A DNA stretch of 64,000 nt from positions 2,835,001 through 2,899,000 of the forward strand of contig NZ_CAKAKE010000001.1 in assembly GCF_916618915.1 (NCBI RefSeq). Direction: 5' to 3'. This stretch comes from Stenotrophomonas sp. Marseille-Q4652. Lineage in GTDB: Bacteria; Pseudomonadota; Gammaproteobacteria; Xanthomonadales; Xanthomonadaceae. The notes beneath the pieces are model-generated. The model ran no database searches. It was not told the origin of the DNA and worked only from the letters and a program-made list of their open reading frames with translations. The position numbers were made by a program, and so were the translations under genes. This document shows positions 26,463-35,817 of the stretch, one piece after another. Position 1 is the first letter of the stretch, and every line of letters starts with the position of its first letter.

Positions 26463-29177
26463 ATGAGTACCTATCACCTGCAGTCCGTCTTCCGTCCGCA
26501 GTCCATTGCCGTGATCGGCGGCAGCCCGCGCGAGCGATCGGCCGGACGCGCGGTCGTGCGCAACCTGCAGTCAGCCGGTTTCGCCGGCAAGCTGGGCTGG
26601 GTCAATCCGCGCTATGCGGAGATCGACGGCGTGCGCACCGTGCGCCGGCTCTCCGACCTGGCCTGGGTGCCGGAACTGGTGGTGGTGACCGCCCCGGCCA
26701 CGATCGTGCCGCAGGTGATCGCCGGTGCCGCCGAACGCGGCGTGGCCGCGGCGATCATCCTTACCGCCGGGCTGGGCGAGGGCGCCGGTTCGCTCGCCGC
26801 GCAGGTGGAAACGGCGGCGCGCGCCAAGGGCATGCGCATCCTCGGCCCGCACTGCCTGGGCGTGATCGCCCCGCACGCGCGGCTCAATGCCTCGATCGCC
26901 GCGCACTGTCCGCAGGCCGGCGACCTGGCGCTGATCTCCGAGTCCAGCGCGATCGCCGCGGCACTGGTGGAGTGGGGCGTGGACCGCTCGGTCGGGTTCT
27001 CGGCGGTGGTGTCGCTGGGCGAAACCATCGACGTCGACTTCGGCGACCTGCTCGACTACTTCGCCACCGACTACCGCACCCGCGCGATCCTGCTCTATGT
27101 CGAGCACATCGGCGACGCCCGCAAGTTCATGTCCGCCGCCCGTGCCGCCGCGCGTGCCAAACCGGTCGTGGTGGTGAAGTCCGGGCGTGACCGCCGGCCC
27201 AATCCTGACGCGCAGACCCACGTGCAGGCGCTGGCCGCGTCCGATGCGGTGTACGGGGCCGCGTTCAACCGGGCGGGCCTGCTGCGCGTGGCGGCGCTGG
27301 ACGAGCTGTTCACCGCCGCCGAGACCCTGGGCCGGCGCGGCACCTTCCCCGGCCGCCGCCTGGCGATCCTCAGCAATGGCGGCGGCGTCGGCCGGCTGGC
27401 GGTGGACGAGCTCGCCGCTGCCGGCGGCACCCTGGCCGAACTGTCGCCGGCCACCGTGCAGAAACTCGACACGGTGCTGCCGCAGGGCTGGTCGCGCGGC
27501 AATCCGGTGGACATCGTGGTCGATGCCGATGGCCCCCGTTACGCCGCCGCGGTCGAGGCGCTGCTGGCCGATCCAGAGAACGACGCGCTGCTGGTGGTCA
27601 ACGTGCCGACCGCGTTCACCTCCTCGGTCGAGGCCGCGCAGGCACTGACCCGCACGCTCGGCCTGCGCCCGCACCATGACCGCGACAAGCCGGTGTTCGC
27701 GGTGTGGCTGGGCAACGACGAACGCGCGATTGCCACGCTCAACGCCGCGCACGTGCCGACCTACCGCACCGAGGCCGACGCGGTGCGCGGCTTCCTGCAC
27801 CTGGTGCGTTACCGCGACGCGCAGGCCGCGCTGATGGAAACCCCGCCGAGCCTGCCGGCCGACGTGGTCGCCGACGCCGCCGGCGCGCGCGCCATCGTCG
27901 AGGCCGCGCTGGCCGCCGGCCAGGACTGGCTGGACCCGCTCGCCACCCATCGCCTGCTCGCCGCCTACGGCATTGCCTCGGCGCCGGTGCTGCACGCACG
28001 CGACGCCCGCGAGGCAATGGAGCTCGCCCAGCCGCTGCTCGAACGCGGCGCCACGGTGACGCTGAAGATCCTGTCGCCCGACATTCCGCACAAGTCCGAC
28101 GTCGATGGCGTGCGCCTGAACCTGTCCACCCTGCAGCAGGTGCAGGAAGCGGCGACCTCGATCCTGTCACGCGCCCGCGAGCTGCGCCCGGGCGCGCGCA
28201 TCGACGGCGTGCTGCTGCAGCCCACCGTGACCCGGCCCAAGGCCCGCGAGCTGATCGCCGGCATCGCCGATGACCCGACCTTCGGCCCGGTGATCGTGTT
28301 CGGCCGTGGCGGCACCGCGGTGGAGGTGATCAACGACAGGACCCTGGCCTTGCCGCCGCTGGACCTGCGCCTGGCCCACGAGGTGATCGGCCGCACCCGC
28401 GTCTCGCGCATCCTCAAGGCCTACCGCGACGTGCCGGCCGCCGACGAGCGCGCGGTGGCGCTGGTGCTGGTCAAGCTGGCGCAGCTGGCCGCCGACCTGC
28501 CGGAAGTGCGCGAGCTGGACATCAATCCGCTGCTGGCCGACCGCGATGGCGTGCTGGCACTGGATGCACGGGTGGCGATTGCCGAGCCTCGTCGCCTGCA
28601 CAAGGGCCGCGGCCATCCGCGCTTTGCGATCTTCCCGTACCCGACCGAGTGGGAACGCCACATCGACCTGTCTGACGGCGGCAAGGCCTTCGTGCGCCCG
28701 GTGCGGCCGGAGGACGATGCGCTGTTCCGCGCGTTCTTCGCCCGCGTCACCGACGAGGACCTGCGCCTGCGCTTCTTCCAGTCGGTCAAGCATTTCAGCC
28801 ACGAGTTCATCGCGCGCCTGACCCAGCTCGATTACGCGCGTTCGATCGCGCTGGTGGCGCTGGATCCGAAGAACGGCGAGATGCTCGGCGCAGTGCGCCT
28901 GCATGCCGACGCCGATTACGACCGTGGCGAGTACGGCATCCTGATCCGCTCCGACCTCAAGGGCCATGGCATCGGCTGGAAGCTGATGCAGATCATGATC
29001 GAGTACGCGGCGTGGCTGGGCCTGAAGACGGTGGAGGGCCAGGTGCTGCGCGAGAACAGCACGATGCTGGCGATGTGCCGCGGGCTGGGCTTCAAGGTCA
29101 AGCCTGATCCGGACGACCCGACGCTGATGGACGTGACCCTGCCGGTGCAGCCGACGGTCGGCGACGCACCGCGCTGA
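26463..29177 (+). CDS. pat: Pat-type protein lysine acetyltransferase (acyl-CoA synthetase-GNAT fusion)
   Basis: A 904-residue protein of the Pat/PatZ (YfiQ) type, which acetylates lysines of enzymes such as acetyl-CoA synthetase. Domain order: CoA-binding Rossmann domain (about 5-130, FRPQSIAVIGGSPRERSAG), two succinyl-CoA ligase-like domains (150-460), an ATP-grasp domain (480-700, with TLKILSPDIPHKSDVDGVRL and GRGGTAVEVI), and a C-terminal GNAT domain (730-890, with GEYGILIRSDLKGHGIGWKL). That is the normal length and order. It stands alone, 86 bases after the ankyrin gene, with no Shine-Dalgarno. Confidence 0.93.
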   Translation: MSTYHLQSVFRPQSIAVIGGSPRERSAGRAVVRNLQSAGFAGKLGWVNPRYAEIDGVRTVRRLSDLAWVPELVVVTAPATIVPQVIAGAAERGVAAAIILTAGLGEGAGSLAAQVETAARAKGMRILGPHCLGVIAPHARLNASIAAHCPQAGDLALISESSAIAAALVEWGVDRSVGFSAVVSLGETIDVDFGDLLDYFATDYRTRAILLYVEHIGDARKFMSAARAAARAKPVVVVKSGRDRRPNPDAQTHVQALAASDAVYGAAFNRAGLLRVAALDELFTAAETLGRRGTFPGRRLAILSNGGGVGRLAVDELAAAGGTLAELSPATVQKLDTVLPQGWSRGNPVDIVVDADGPRYAAAVEALLADPENDALLVVNVPTAFTSSVEAAQALTRTLGLRPHHDRDKPVFAVWLGNDERAIATLNAAHVPTYRTEADAVRGFLHLVRYRDAQAALMETPPSLPADVVADAAGARAIVEAALAAGQDWLDPLATHRLLAAYGIASAPVLHARDAREAMELAQPLLERGATVTLKILSPDIPHKSDVDGVRLNLSTLQQVQEAATSILSRARELRPGARIDGVLLQPTVTRPKARELIAGIADDPTFGPVIVFGRGGTAVEVINDRTLALPPLDLRLAHEVIGRTRVSRILKAYRDVPAADERAVALVLVKLAQLAADLPEVRELDINPLLADRDGVLALDARVAIAEPRRLHKGRGHPRFAIFPYPTEWERHIDLSDGGKAFVRPVRPEDDALFRAFFARVTDEDLRLRFFQSVKHFSHEFIARLTQLDYARSIALVALDPKNGEMLGAVRLHADADYDRGEYGILIRSDLKGHGIGWKLMQIMIEYAAWLGLKTVEGQVLRENSTMLAMCRGLGFKVKPDPDDPTLMDVTLPVQPTVGDAPR

Positions 29178-29201
29178 ACGCCGCCAGCGTGTGGAAGGCG
29201 C

Positions 29202-29218
29202 TGCGGCCGCAGGCCGCA
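29202..29218 (+). terminator. short hairpin after pat
   Basis: TGCGGCC and GGCCGCA form a perfect 7-bp stem with a 3-nt loop in the 75-base gap between pat and the hydrolase gene. It lacks a T run. Confidence 0.35.
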
Positions 29219-29252
29219 AACCCGAGCTGAACCCGTCGGGGGACAATGGGCC

Positions 29253-29951
29253 ATGTCCGATCGCACTCCGCTGCTGCTGTTGCCCGGCCTGCTCAATGAC
29301 GCCGAACTGTGGCGGGCGCAGATCGCCGACCTGTCCGACATTGCCGACTGTCGCGTCGGCGATCTCACCCATGGCCGCACCATGCCGGAGGTCGCCGCTG
29401 CGGTGCTGGCGCAGGCGCCGCCGCGGTTTGCGCTGGCCGGTTTCTCGCTCGGCGGCTTCGTCGCCCAGCAGATCCTGCGCATCGCACCGCAGCGGGTGCA
29501 GCGGATGGCCCTGCTCGGCACCTCGATCCATGCCGACTCGCCGGAGCGGGCGGCGCAGCGCCGCGCGCAACAGGCCAGCGTGCGCCTGCCCGGCAGCTTC
29601 CACGGCTTCGGCGAGCGGCTGGTGCACAGCTACATCGACGCCTCGCGGGTGGACGACCACGTGCTGGTGCAGCGCGTGCGCGACATGACCACGCGGCTGG
29701 GCGCGCAGGTGTTCCTGCAGCAGAGCGGGCTGGAACGCATCGACGGCCACGACGTGATCGCCGGCTATCGCGATCCGTTGTTGATCCTGAGCGGGGCCAA
29801 CGATGCGATCACGCCGCCGGTAATCAGCCGGGGAATGCACGCCCTGGTCCCGCAGTCGACGCTGGTGCTGCTGCCCGGTTGCGGACACCTGGCGCCACTG
29901 GAGAAACCCGGCGAGGTCAGCGCGGCGCTGCGCGTCTGGCTGCTCCGCTGA
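29253..29951 (+). CDS. alpha/beta hydrolase
   Basis: A 232-residue alpha/beta hydrolase. The nucleophile elbow is GFSLGG (Ser near residue 63), an early LLLPGLLND holds the oxyanion region, the acid is likely in SGANDAITPP and the histidine in GCGHLAPLEKP. The cap is small. Substrate unknown; the general form resembles small esterases. It lies alone after pat and converges on a small leftward gene. Confidence 0.88.
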   Translation: MSDRTPLLLLPGLLNDAELWRAQIADLSDIADCRVGDLTHGRTMPEVAAAVLAQAPPRFALAGFSLGGFVAQQILRIAPQRVQRMALLGTSIHADSPERAAQRRAQQASVRLPGSFHGFGERLVHSYIDASRVDDHVLVQRVRDMTTRLGAQVFLQQSGLERIDGHDVIAGYRDPLLILSGANDAITPPVISRGMHALVPQSTLVLLPGCGHLAPLEKPGEVSAALRVWLLR

Positions 29952-30175
29952 GCCGCCACACAGCAGCCCAGACCACTGCAGGCGTGCGGACGTTCTGCCA
30001 TGCGCGGTTGTGATTGTGGTTGTGGTCGTCGCGCGGGTGCACCCTGGGCACGCGTCGCGACGGCCCGGCGCAGCTCCGCCGGCTCGGTGGCGGTGACGGG
30101 CAGGTAGCCGTGCAGGAACATCATCTCGCGGCTGATGGCGCCCAGCTGGCGGCGGAAGTCGGCTTTCCAGTTCAT
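29917..30175 (-). pseudogene. small conserved gene with apparent frameshift
   Basis: A leftward reading frame starts at 30175 with MNWKADFRRQLGAISREMM and a good coding pattern for about 35 codons. It then continues in the same frame with poor third-position GC (CGA CGA CCA CAA CCA CAA TCA). A frame shifted by two bases carries high third-position GC and reads HPRDDHNHNHNRAWQNVRT, stopping at 29917-29919. The switch point is around 30060-30075. I infer a frameshift in a His/Asn-rich protein of about 85 residues. It could instead be a genuinely longer protein overlapping the hydrolase gene. Confidence 0.4.
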
Positions 30176-30260
30176 GGAATGGCTCCTTCGGTGCGGGCGC
30201 GCGGCCCGGGTTGAATGGAGCACAAGCCAGGCGCATCCTCGCCCGCCCGGAAGCGATGTT

Positions 30261-30280
30261 TCCCCAAGCCAGACTTGAGG
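30261..30280. promoter_or_regulatory. candidate LysR operator
   Basis: CCCCAAG-CCAGA-CTTGAGG is an imperfect inverted repeat with a T-N11-A core (T at 30261, A at 30273). It lies just before the LysR pseudogene and in the divergent region shared with the small leftward gene, the usual place for a LysR site. Confidence 0.4.
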
Positions 30281-30290
30281 GATACTGAAA

Positions 30291-31185
30291 ATGGCGCGCC
30301 TGCCGCTGGAACAGCTGGAAGCCTTTGTGTGCGCCGCGCGGCTGGGCAACCTGACCCGTGCCGCCGAGTCGATGAACCTCACCGTCAGCGCGCTCAGCCA
30401 CCGCATGCGCCTGCTCGAGGAGCGCGTCGGCCAGGTGCTGCTGCGCCGCGGTCCACGCGGGGTGGTGCCGACCGTCGCCGGGCAGCGCCTGCTCGACGAG
30501 GTCGGGGAACCGCTGGACCGCATCGCCCAGGCGCTGCGCCGCTGCAGCGCGGTACCGGGCAATGCGGTGACCCTGAGCCTGACCCCGTCGCTGGCCAATG
30601 CGTGGCTGGTGCCGCGGTTGCCGCAGCTGGTGGCCGCGCATCCGTAGCTGGGGCTGAGCCTGCAGTCCAGCGTGGAGCTGGTGGACTTCGAGCGCGAGCC
30701 GGTGGACCTGGCGCTGCGCCTGGGCCGTGGCCGCTGGCCGGGCGTGCACGCCGAGTTCCTGTTCCACGAATGGATTTCGCCGGTGGCCAGCCCGGAGTTC
30801 CTCGCCCGCCATGGCAAGGTGCCACTGGCGCGACTGTCCGAATTGCCGCTGCTCGGCGACCCGGGCGGGCGCTGGCCGCAGTGGTTCGAACGCTTTGGCG
30901 GGCAGGCGCCGGCGAACTACGTCGCCCATCTCGACGACAGCGAGGCGCTGCACCAGGCCGCGGCCAGCGGCCTGGGCGTGGGCCTGGCGCGGCTGACCCT
31001 GGCCCAGCCGCTGATCGCCGCCGGCCGCCTGATGCGGTTGACCAAGCGCCGGCTCAAGCCGGATTTCGCCCTGTACCTGGTCTACCCCGAGCGCAGCCGC
31101 CAGCATCCGGCGGCGATGCAGCTGGCGCAGTGGCTGCGCGGGCAGGCCGCGACGATGGCCGACCGCCGACGCCCTGGTGTGGCGT
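30291..31185 (+). pseudogene. LysR-family regulator (GcvA-like) interrupted by an amber codon
   Basis: The first 118 codons encode a normal LysR helix-turn-helix (LEQLEAFVCAARLGNLTRAAESM, SALSHRMRLLEERVG). A TAG at 30645-30647 then stops translation. The same frame continues straight on with a GcvA-like effector domain (SLQSSVELVDFEREPVDLALRLGRG, WISPVASPEFLARHG, ASGLGVGLARLTLA, QLAQWLRGQ). CAG or GAG to TAG is the simplest origin. The frame also runs past the expected end near 31185 without a stop, over the opposite dkgB gene, so the 3' end may be altered too; the end given here is the expected family length. Confidence 0.85.
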
Positions 31186-31988
31186 CAGTCCCAGTCCGGG
31201 GCGATGCCGGCCGGGTTGGCCAGGCGCTGGCCACGGTCCAGCGTGGCGATCCGCGCCATGTCCTGCTCGTCCAGCGTGAGCCGCAGCGCCTCCAGGTTGC
31301 TGGCCAGGTTCTCGCGCCTGGTCGAGGACGGGATCACCGCAAAGCCCTGCTGCAGCGCCCAGGCCAGCGCCACCTGCGCCGGGGTCGCGCCATGGCGCTG
31401 GGCGATTTCCTGGATCACCGGCTCCTTGAGTACCTCGCCATAGGCCAGGCTCATGTAGGCGGTGACGTGGATGCCCTGCCCGCGCAGGAACTGCAGCAGC
31501 GCGCGGTTCTGCAGGTAGGGATGCACCTCGACCTGGTTGGTGGCGATGGCGTCGGCGCCGAGGATGTCGATCGCCTGGCGGGTCAGCGCGATGGTGAAGT
31601 TGGACATGCCGATCTGCCGGGCCAGGCCCTGCCGCTGCACTTCGGCCAGCGCGCCCAGGTATTCGGCCATCGGCACTTCGCCATTGGGCGAGGGCCAGTG
31701 GATCAGCGCCAGGTCGACGTGGTCGGTGCGCAGCTTGTCCAGGCTCTCGCGCAGGCTGGCCAGCAGCTCGTCGCGACGGAAGCGGCTGATCCAGACCTTG
31801 GTGGTGAGGAACAGCTCCTCGCGCGGCACGCCGGATTCGGCGATGGCCTGGCCGACCTCGGCCTCGTTGTCGTAGATCTGCGCCGTATCGACGGCGCGGT
31901 AGCCGACGTCCAGCGCGTTGCGCACCGAATCGATCACGGTCTGGCCCTTGAGGCGGAACGTGCCGAGGCCGAGGCGGGGAATGCTCAT
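31185..31988 (-). CDS. dkgB: aldo/keto reductase, DkgB-like
   Basis: A 267-residue NADPH-dependent aldo/keto reductase of the 2,5-diketo-D-gluconate reductase B type, acting on small aldehydes and methylglyoxal-like compounds. The tetrad is visible: Asp and Tyr in [13 protein letters not shown], Lys in LFLTTKVW and His in [13 protein letters not shown]. The NADPH-binding end is [14 protein letters not shown]. The start at 31988 follows AAGGAG and gives [11 protein letters not shown]. It is 69 bases downstream of the MFS gene on the same strand. E. coli dkgB also neighbours a LysR gene (yafC). Confidence 0.92.
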   Translation of the reverse strand: MSIPRLGLGTFRLKGQTVIDSVRNALDVGYRAVDTAQIYDNEAEVGQAIAESGVPREELFLTTKVWISRFRRDELLASLRESLDKLRTDHVDLALIHWPSPNGEVPMAEYLGALAEVQRQGLARQIGMSNFTIALTRQAIDILGADAIATNQVEVHPYLQNRALLQFLRGQGIHVTAYMSLAYGEVLKEPVIQEIAQRHGATPAQVALAWALQQGFAVIPSSTRRENLASNLEALRLTLDEQDMARIATLDRGQRLANPAGIAPDWD

Positions 31989-32057
31989 GGAAACTCCTTG
32001 CAGGGGTAAGGCTGCCACGGTACGCCGTGGCAGCCGGGGGAAACGTGGAAGTGGCGG

Positions 32058-33272
32058 TCAGTGCGCCGCGACGGCGATGCCGTCGGCGCGGTCGGCGATG
32101 CCGTCGCGACGGTCCAGGCGGCCGCTGAGCGCGGTCAGGCCCAGCGCGGCCAGCACCACCAGCGCGCCCAGCCACGGCGTGTGCATCAGGCCGATGTGCT
32201 CGACCACCAGCCCGCCGGCCGAGGCGCCCACGGCGATGCCGACGTTGAACGCGGCGATGTTCAGGCCCGAGGCGACGTCCGTACCGTGCGGGGCGAAGCG
32301 CTGCGCCTGCCGCACCACGTACAGCTGCAGGCCCGGCACGTTGCCGAAGGCCACCGCCCCCAGCGCCAGCACGGTCAGCAGCACCAGCCATGGATGGGCG
32401 GCGGTGACGGTGAACAGCGCCAGCACCAGCGCCAGTGCGGCGAAGATGCGCTTGAGCGCCGGTACCGGGCCGAGGCGGTCGGCCAGGCGGCCGCCCCACA
32501 GGTTGCCCAGCGCCACCGACACGCCATAGACCAGCAGCACCAGGCTCACCGTGTTGGCCGAGAAGCCGCTGACCTGCTGCAGGATCGGCGAGAGGTAGGT
32601 GAAGGCCAGGAAGGTGCCGCCGTAGCCGAGCGCGGTCATCGCATAGACCAGCAGCAGGCGCGGCTGTGCCAGCACCGCCAGCTGGTCGCGCAGGCGCGCC
32701 GGGGCGCTGCGCGGCAGTTCGGGTGGCACCAGCGCCGCGCTGCCGAGCAGGGCGATCACGCCCAGCGCGGCCACCGCCAGGAAGGTCGCGCGCCAGCCCA
32801 GGTGCTGGCCGATGAAGGTGCCCAGCGGGACGCCGACCACCAGCGCCACGGTGAGCCCGGTGAACATGGTGGCGATGGCGCCGGCGGCCTTCTCTCGCGG
32901 CACCAGCGAGGTGGCGATGATCGAGCCGATCGAGAAGAACACGCCGTGGGCCAGGCCGGTGAGCACCCGCGCCACCACCAGCGAGCCGTAGCCAGGCGCC
33001 AGCCAGGCGACCAGGTTGCCGGCGGTGAACAGCGCCATCAGCGCCAGCAGCAGCGCCTTGCGCGGCATGCGTCCGGTCAGCGCGGTCAGCACCGGCGCGC
33101 CGACCGCCACGCCCAGGGCGTACAGGGAAACCAGCAGGCCGGCCGAGGGCAGGCTGACCTGCAGGTCGGCGGCGATGGTCGGGATCAGTCCGACGATCAC
33201 GAATTCGGTGGTGCCGATGGCGAACGCACCAAGCGTCAGCGCCAGCAGGGCGAAGGGAATGCCGCGGGTCAT
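32058..33272 (-). CDS. MFS transporter, AraJ/YdhP-like
   Basis: A 404-residue major facilitator with 12 predicted helices, like the AraJ/YdhP sugar or drug efflux group. It opens with LLALTLGAFAIGTTEFVIVGL, the family signature, and has LPSAGLLVSLYALGVAVGAP and GRMPRKALL in the loop between helices 2 and 3. The start at 33272 has GGAAG upstream; an earlier in-frame start adds 24 residues unlike a transporter. It forms an operon with dkgB and is divergent from an intact LysR gene. Confidence 0.9.
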   Translation of the reverse strand: MTRGIPFALLALTLGAFAIGTTEFVIVGLIPTIAADLQVSLPSAGLLVSLYALGVAVGAPVLTALTGRMPRKALLLALMALFTAGNLVAWLAPGYGSLVVARVLTGLAHGVFFSIGSIIATSLVPREKAAGAIATMFTGLTVALVVGVPLGTFIGQHLGWRATFLAVAALGVIALLGSAALVPPELPRSAPARLRDQLAVLAQPRLLLVYAMTALGYGGTFLAFTYLSPILQQVSGFSANTVSLVLLVYGVSVALGNLWGGRLADRLGPVPALKRIFAALALVLALFTVTAAHPWLVLLTVLALGAVAFGNVPGLQLYVVRQAQRFAPHGTDVASGLNIAAFNVGIAVGASAGGLVVEHIGLMHTPWLGALVVLAALGLTALSGRLDRRDGIADRADGIAVAAH

Positions 33273-33345
33273 GGGAGCTTCCGGGGAAAGGGAACAGGCC
33301 GCACAGTCTGGACGCCTAACCCTTGCCGAAAAAGCCGGCTCCACT

Positions 33346-33370
33346 CCAATTACTTTTGATTGGGAGTCAA
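33346..33370. promoter_or_regulatory. inverted repeat in the MFS / LysR divergent promoter
   Basis: CCAAT (33346-33350) and ATTGG (33359-33363) are inverted around 8 bases, in the only AT-rich stretch of the 125-base divergent region. ATTACT and AGTCAAT form a second, overlapping near-repeat. This is a likely LysR binding site controlling both directions. Confidence 0.5.
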
Positions 33371-33397
33371 TAATGTCGCTCTGAAGTGGAGTACGCC

Positions 33398-34300
33398 ATG
33401 AAGACCACCCTCGACGAGATGCAGGCGTTCATTACGGTGATCGACGCCGCCTCGATCACCGCCGCGGCCGAACAGCTCGGGCAGACCCCCTCCGGGGTGA
33501 GCCGCGCGCTGGCGCGACTGGAGGAGAAGCTGGGCACGACACTGCTGACGCGCACGACCCGCCGCCTGCAGCTGTCCGACGAGGGCGAGGCCTTCCTGCG
33601 CCAGGCCCGCTCGATCATCGCCGCGGTGGAGGCGGCCGAGGAGCAGATCGCCGCGCGCCGTGAGCGTCCGTCCGGGCGGCTGCGGGTGGATGCGGCCATG
33701 CCGTTCATGCTGCACGTGATCGCGCCGCTGGTGGCCGGCTACCGCGCGCGCTATCCGGAGGTGGCGCTGGAGCTCAACAGCAGCGAGCGCTACATCGACC
33801 TGCTCGAGCGACGCACCGATGTGGCCATCCGCATCGGCCCGCTGGCCGATTCAACCCTGCATGCGCGTCCGCTGGGCCACAGCCGCCTGCGCGTGCTGGC
33901 CAGCCCGACTTACCTGCGCGAGCGCGGCACCCCGGCGAAGGTGGCAGCACTGGCCGATCACGTGCTGCTCGGCTTCAACGAGCCGGACTCGCTCAACCAG
34001 TGGCCGCTGCGCGGCGAGGACGGCGCCCTGCTGCACGTGCGCCCCGCGCTGGCGGTGTCCAGCGGCGAAACCCTGCGGCGGCTGGCGCTGGAGGGCGTGG
34101 GCATCGTCTGCCTGTCGGACTTCATGACCGGGCGCGACCGCGAGGCCGGCACCCTGGTCGAGGTACTGCCGCGGCAGACGGTGGAGCTGCGCCAGCCGAT
34201 CCACGCCGTGTACTACCGCAACACGGCGGTGTCGGCGCGGATCAGTTCGTTCCTGGATTACCTGGCGCAGGCACTGGCCGATGCCCCATTCACGCGCTGA
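33398..34300 (+). CDS. LysR-family transcriptional regulator
   Basis: A 300-residue LysR regulator with an N-terminal winged helix (LDEMQAFITVIDAASITAAAEQLGQ, then PSGVSRALARLEEKLG) and a C-terminal effector domain (RLRVDAAMPFMLHVIAPLV, YIDLLERRTDVAIRIGPL, LEGVGIVCLSDF). Length and order are normal. The start at 33398 (MKTTLDEM) was preferred over one four codons upstream. Transcribed away from the MFS-dkgB operon, which it probably controls through the inverted repeat between them. Confidence 0.93.
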   Translation: MKTTLDEMQAFITVIDAASITAAAEQLGQTPSGVSRALARLEEKLGTTLLTRTTRRLQLSDEGEAFLRQARSIIAAVEAAEEQIAARRERPSGRLRVDAAMPFMLHVIAPLVAGYRARYPEVALELNSSERYIDLLERRTDVAIRIGPLADSTLHARPLGHSRLRVLASPTYLRERGTPAKVAALADHVLLGFNEPDSLNQWPLRGEDGALLHVRPALAVSSGETLRRLALEGVGIVCLSDFMTGRDREAGTLVEVLPRQTVELRQPIHAVYYRNTAVSARISSFLDYLAQALADAPFTR

Positions 34301-34306
34301 ACCCGC

Positions 34307-34606
34307 TCAGTTTGGCCCCTGGCCCTGCTCGGCGTGGTGCCAGGCGTGGCGCACCAGCCAGCGTGCCTCGTCCCAGGACAGCGGCAGCGATTCCCGGTGC
34401 CGGCGGTAGCTGTCCTTCAGCACGTGGTAGAGCTGTTCCTCGTTGGCCCGGGGATGCGCCTGGTAGACGTCGTAGCCGATCACCAGCAGCCGTTCGTAGT
34501 GCTGGAAATCGTGCTCGCCGAGGCGGCCGCGCGCATGCACGGCGCGCCAGTAGGCGAGCTCGGCATCGCGGTTGATGTGGCGACGGGCAGCTGCTCTGGA
34601 CTGCAT
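34307..34606 (-). CDS. small conserved hypothetical protein
   Basis: A 99-residue soluble protein rich in His, Arg and Trp, with segments HINRDAELAYWRAVHARG, FQHYERLLVIGYDVY and LSWDEARWLVRHAWHHAE. No membrane segment or known catalytic motif. The start at 34606 follows GAGGAG with good spacing. Its stop lies six bases beyond the LysR stop, so the two converge. I do not recognise a function. Confidence 0.75.
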   Translation of the reverse strand: MQSRAAARRHINRDAELAYWRAVHARGRLGEHDFQHYERLLVIGYDVYQAHPRANEEQLYHVLKDSYRRHRESLPLSWDEARWLVRHAWHHAEQGQGPN

Positions 34607-34688
34607 GGGTAGGACTCCTCGCGGTCTCACCCCCTGTCTGCCGGATCCTAATCGCCGCCGGCGGCGGCGTCCAACTGGCGCGGCGGAC

Positions 34689-35642
34689 TCATTCGGCGCT
34701 GGCCTGGTCGAGCTGGGCGATGTCGTTGCCGTCCAGTTCCAGCGTGGCCGCGGCCAGGATCTCGCGCAGTTGCTCGACGCTGGTGGCGCTGGCGATGGGC
34801 GCGGTGATGCCGGGCCGGGCGATCAGCCACGCCAGCGCGACCTGCGCCGGCGTGGCGCGATGGCGGGCGGCGATGTCGTCCAGCGCGGCGAGGATGCGGA
34901 CGCCGCGTGCGTTCAGGTAACGCTGGACCACCGACGCACCGCGTGCACTGCTGCGTGATGCATCGTCGGCGCTGCGGTACTTGCCGGTGAGGAATCCGCT
35001 GGCCAGCGAGTAGTAACTGATCACGCCCAGTCCCTGTTCATGCACCAGCGGCTCAAGCTCGGCCTCATAGCCGGCGCGGTCATAGAGGTTGTATTCGGGC
35101 TGCAATGTCTCGTAGCGCGGCAGGTTGTACTGCGCCGATACCGCCAGCGCGTCACGCAGTCGCGGGGCGCTGTAGTTGGAGGCGCCGATGGCGCGCACCT
35201 TGCCCTGTTCGACCAGCCGTGCGAATGCGCCCAGGGTCTCCTCCAGCGGCACCGACTCATCGTCTTCATGGGCCTGGTACAGGTCGATGGTGTCCACGTG
35301 CAGCCGGCGCAGCGAGCCTTCGACGGCCTCGTTGATGTTGGCCGCCGACAGGCCCGGCTGTTCGCCCCACTTGGCGACCTTGGTGGCGATCACCACCCTG
35401 TCGCGCTTGCCGCTGCGCTGCAGCCAGCGGCCGATGATGGTTTCCGACTCGCCACCGCGATTGCCCGGCACCCAGGACGAGTAGACGTCGGCGGTATCGA
35501 CCAGGTTGAAGCCGGCATCGACGAAGGCATCAAGCAGCGCGAAGGAAGTCTTCTCATCGGCGCTCCAGCCAAACACGTTGCCGCCGAACGCCAGCGGGGC
35601 CACCTGCAGGCCGGAGCGGCCCAGTTCGCGGGTTGCGGGCAT
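34689..35642 (-). CDS. aldo/keto reductase
   Basis: A 317-residue aldo/keto reductase of the larger oxidoreductase (Tas/YghZ-like) group. The tetrad appears as Asp and Tyr in FNLVDTADVYSSW, Lys in VIATKVAKWG and His in DLYQAHEDDESVP. The cofactor end is ARPGITAPIASATSVEQL. The start at 35642 follows AAAGGAGGA. It is not in the same subfamily as DkgB at 31185. Substrate unknown. Confidence 0.92.
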   Translation of the reverse strand: MPATRELGRSGLQVAPLAFGGNVFGWSADEKTSFALLDAFVDAGFNLVDTADVYSSWVPGNRGGESETIIGRWLQRSGKRDRVVIATKVAKWGEQPGLSAANINEAVEGSLRRLHVDTIDLYQAHEDDESVPLEETLGAFARLVEQGKVRAIGASNYSAPRLRDALAVSAQYNLPRYETLQPEYNLYDRAGYEAELEPLVHEQGLGVISYYSLASGFLTGKYRSADDASRSSARGASVVQRYLNARGVRILAALDDIAARHRATPAQVALAWLIARPGITAPIASATSVEQLREILAAATLELDGNDIAQLDQASAE

Positions 35643-35817
35643 GGAAGTCCTCCTTTGGTATGACAGGTCAGCATAGACGCCATAGCCCGGCGGTAGAACC
35701 GCTTCGCGGCAGCGGAAAAACAGCATTCCGCACGCGGCACGTGGCTAACGGAATTTGAACGCGGCGTTGCCGCGTGGCTGCGTGCTAGGCTCCCGGCACC
35801 TGACCGGAGACCCGTCC

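Noticed and set aside
22713..26477. Leftward open frames of 1254 and 1176 codons opposite the ankyrin and ycgL genes
   Set aside because: They have low-complexity Ser/Arg/Ala- or Gln/Gly-rich composition and no recognisable fold. Long antisense frames are expected at 70% GC, and the plus strand encodes clear ankyrin repeats.
28167..31106. 979-codon leftward frame spanning pat, the hydrolase and the LysR pseudogene
   Set aside because: It crosses three unrelated genes and has shadow composition.
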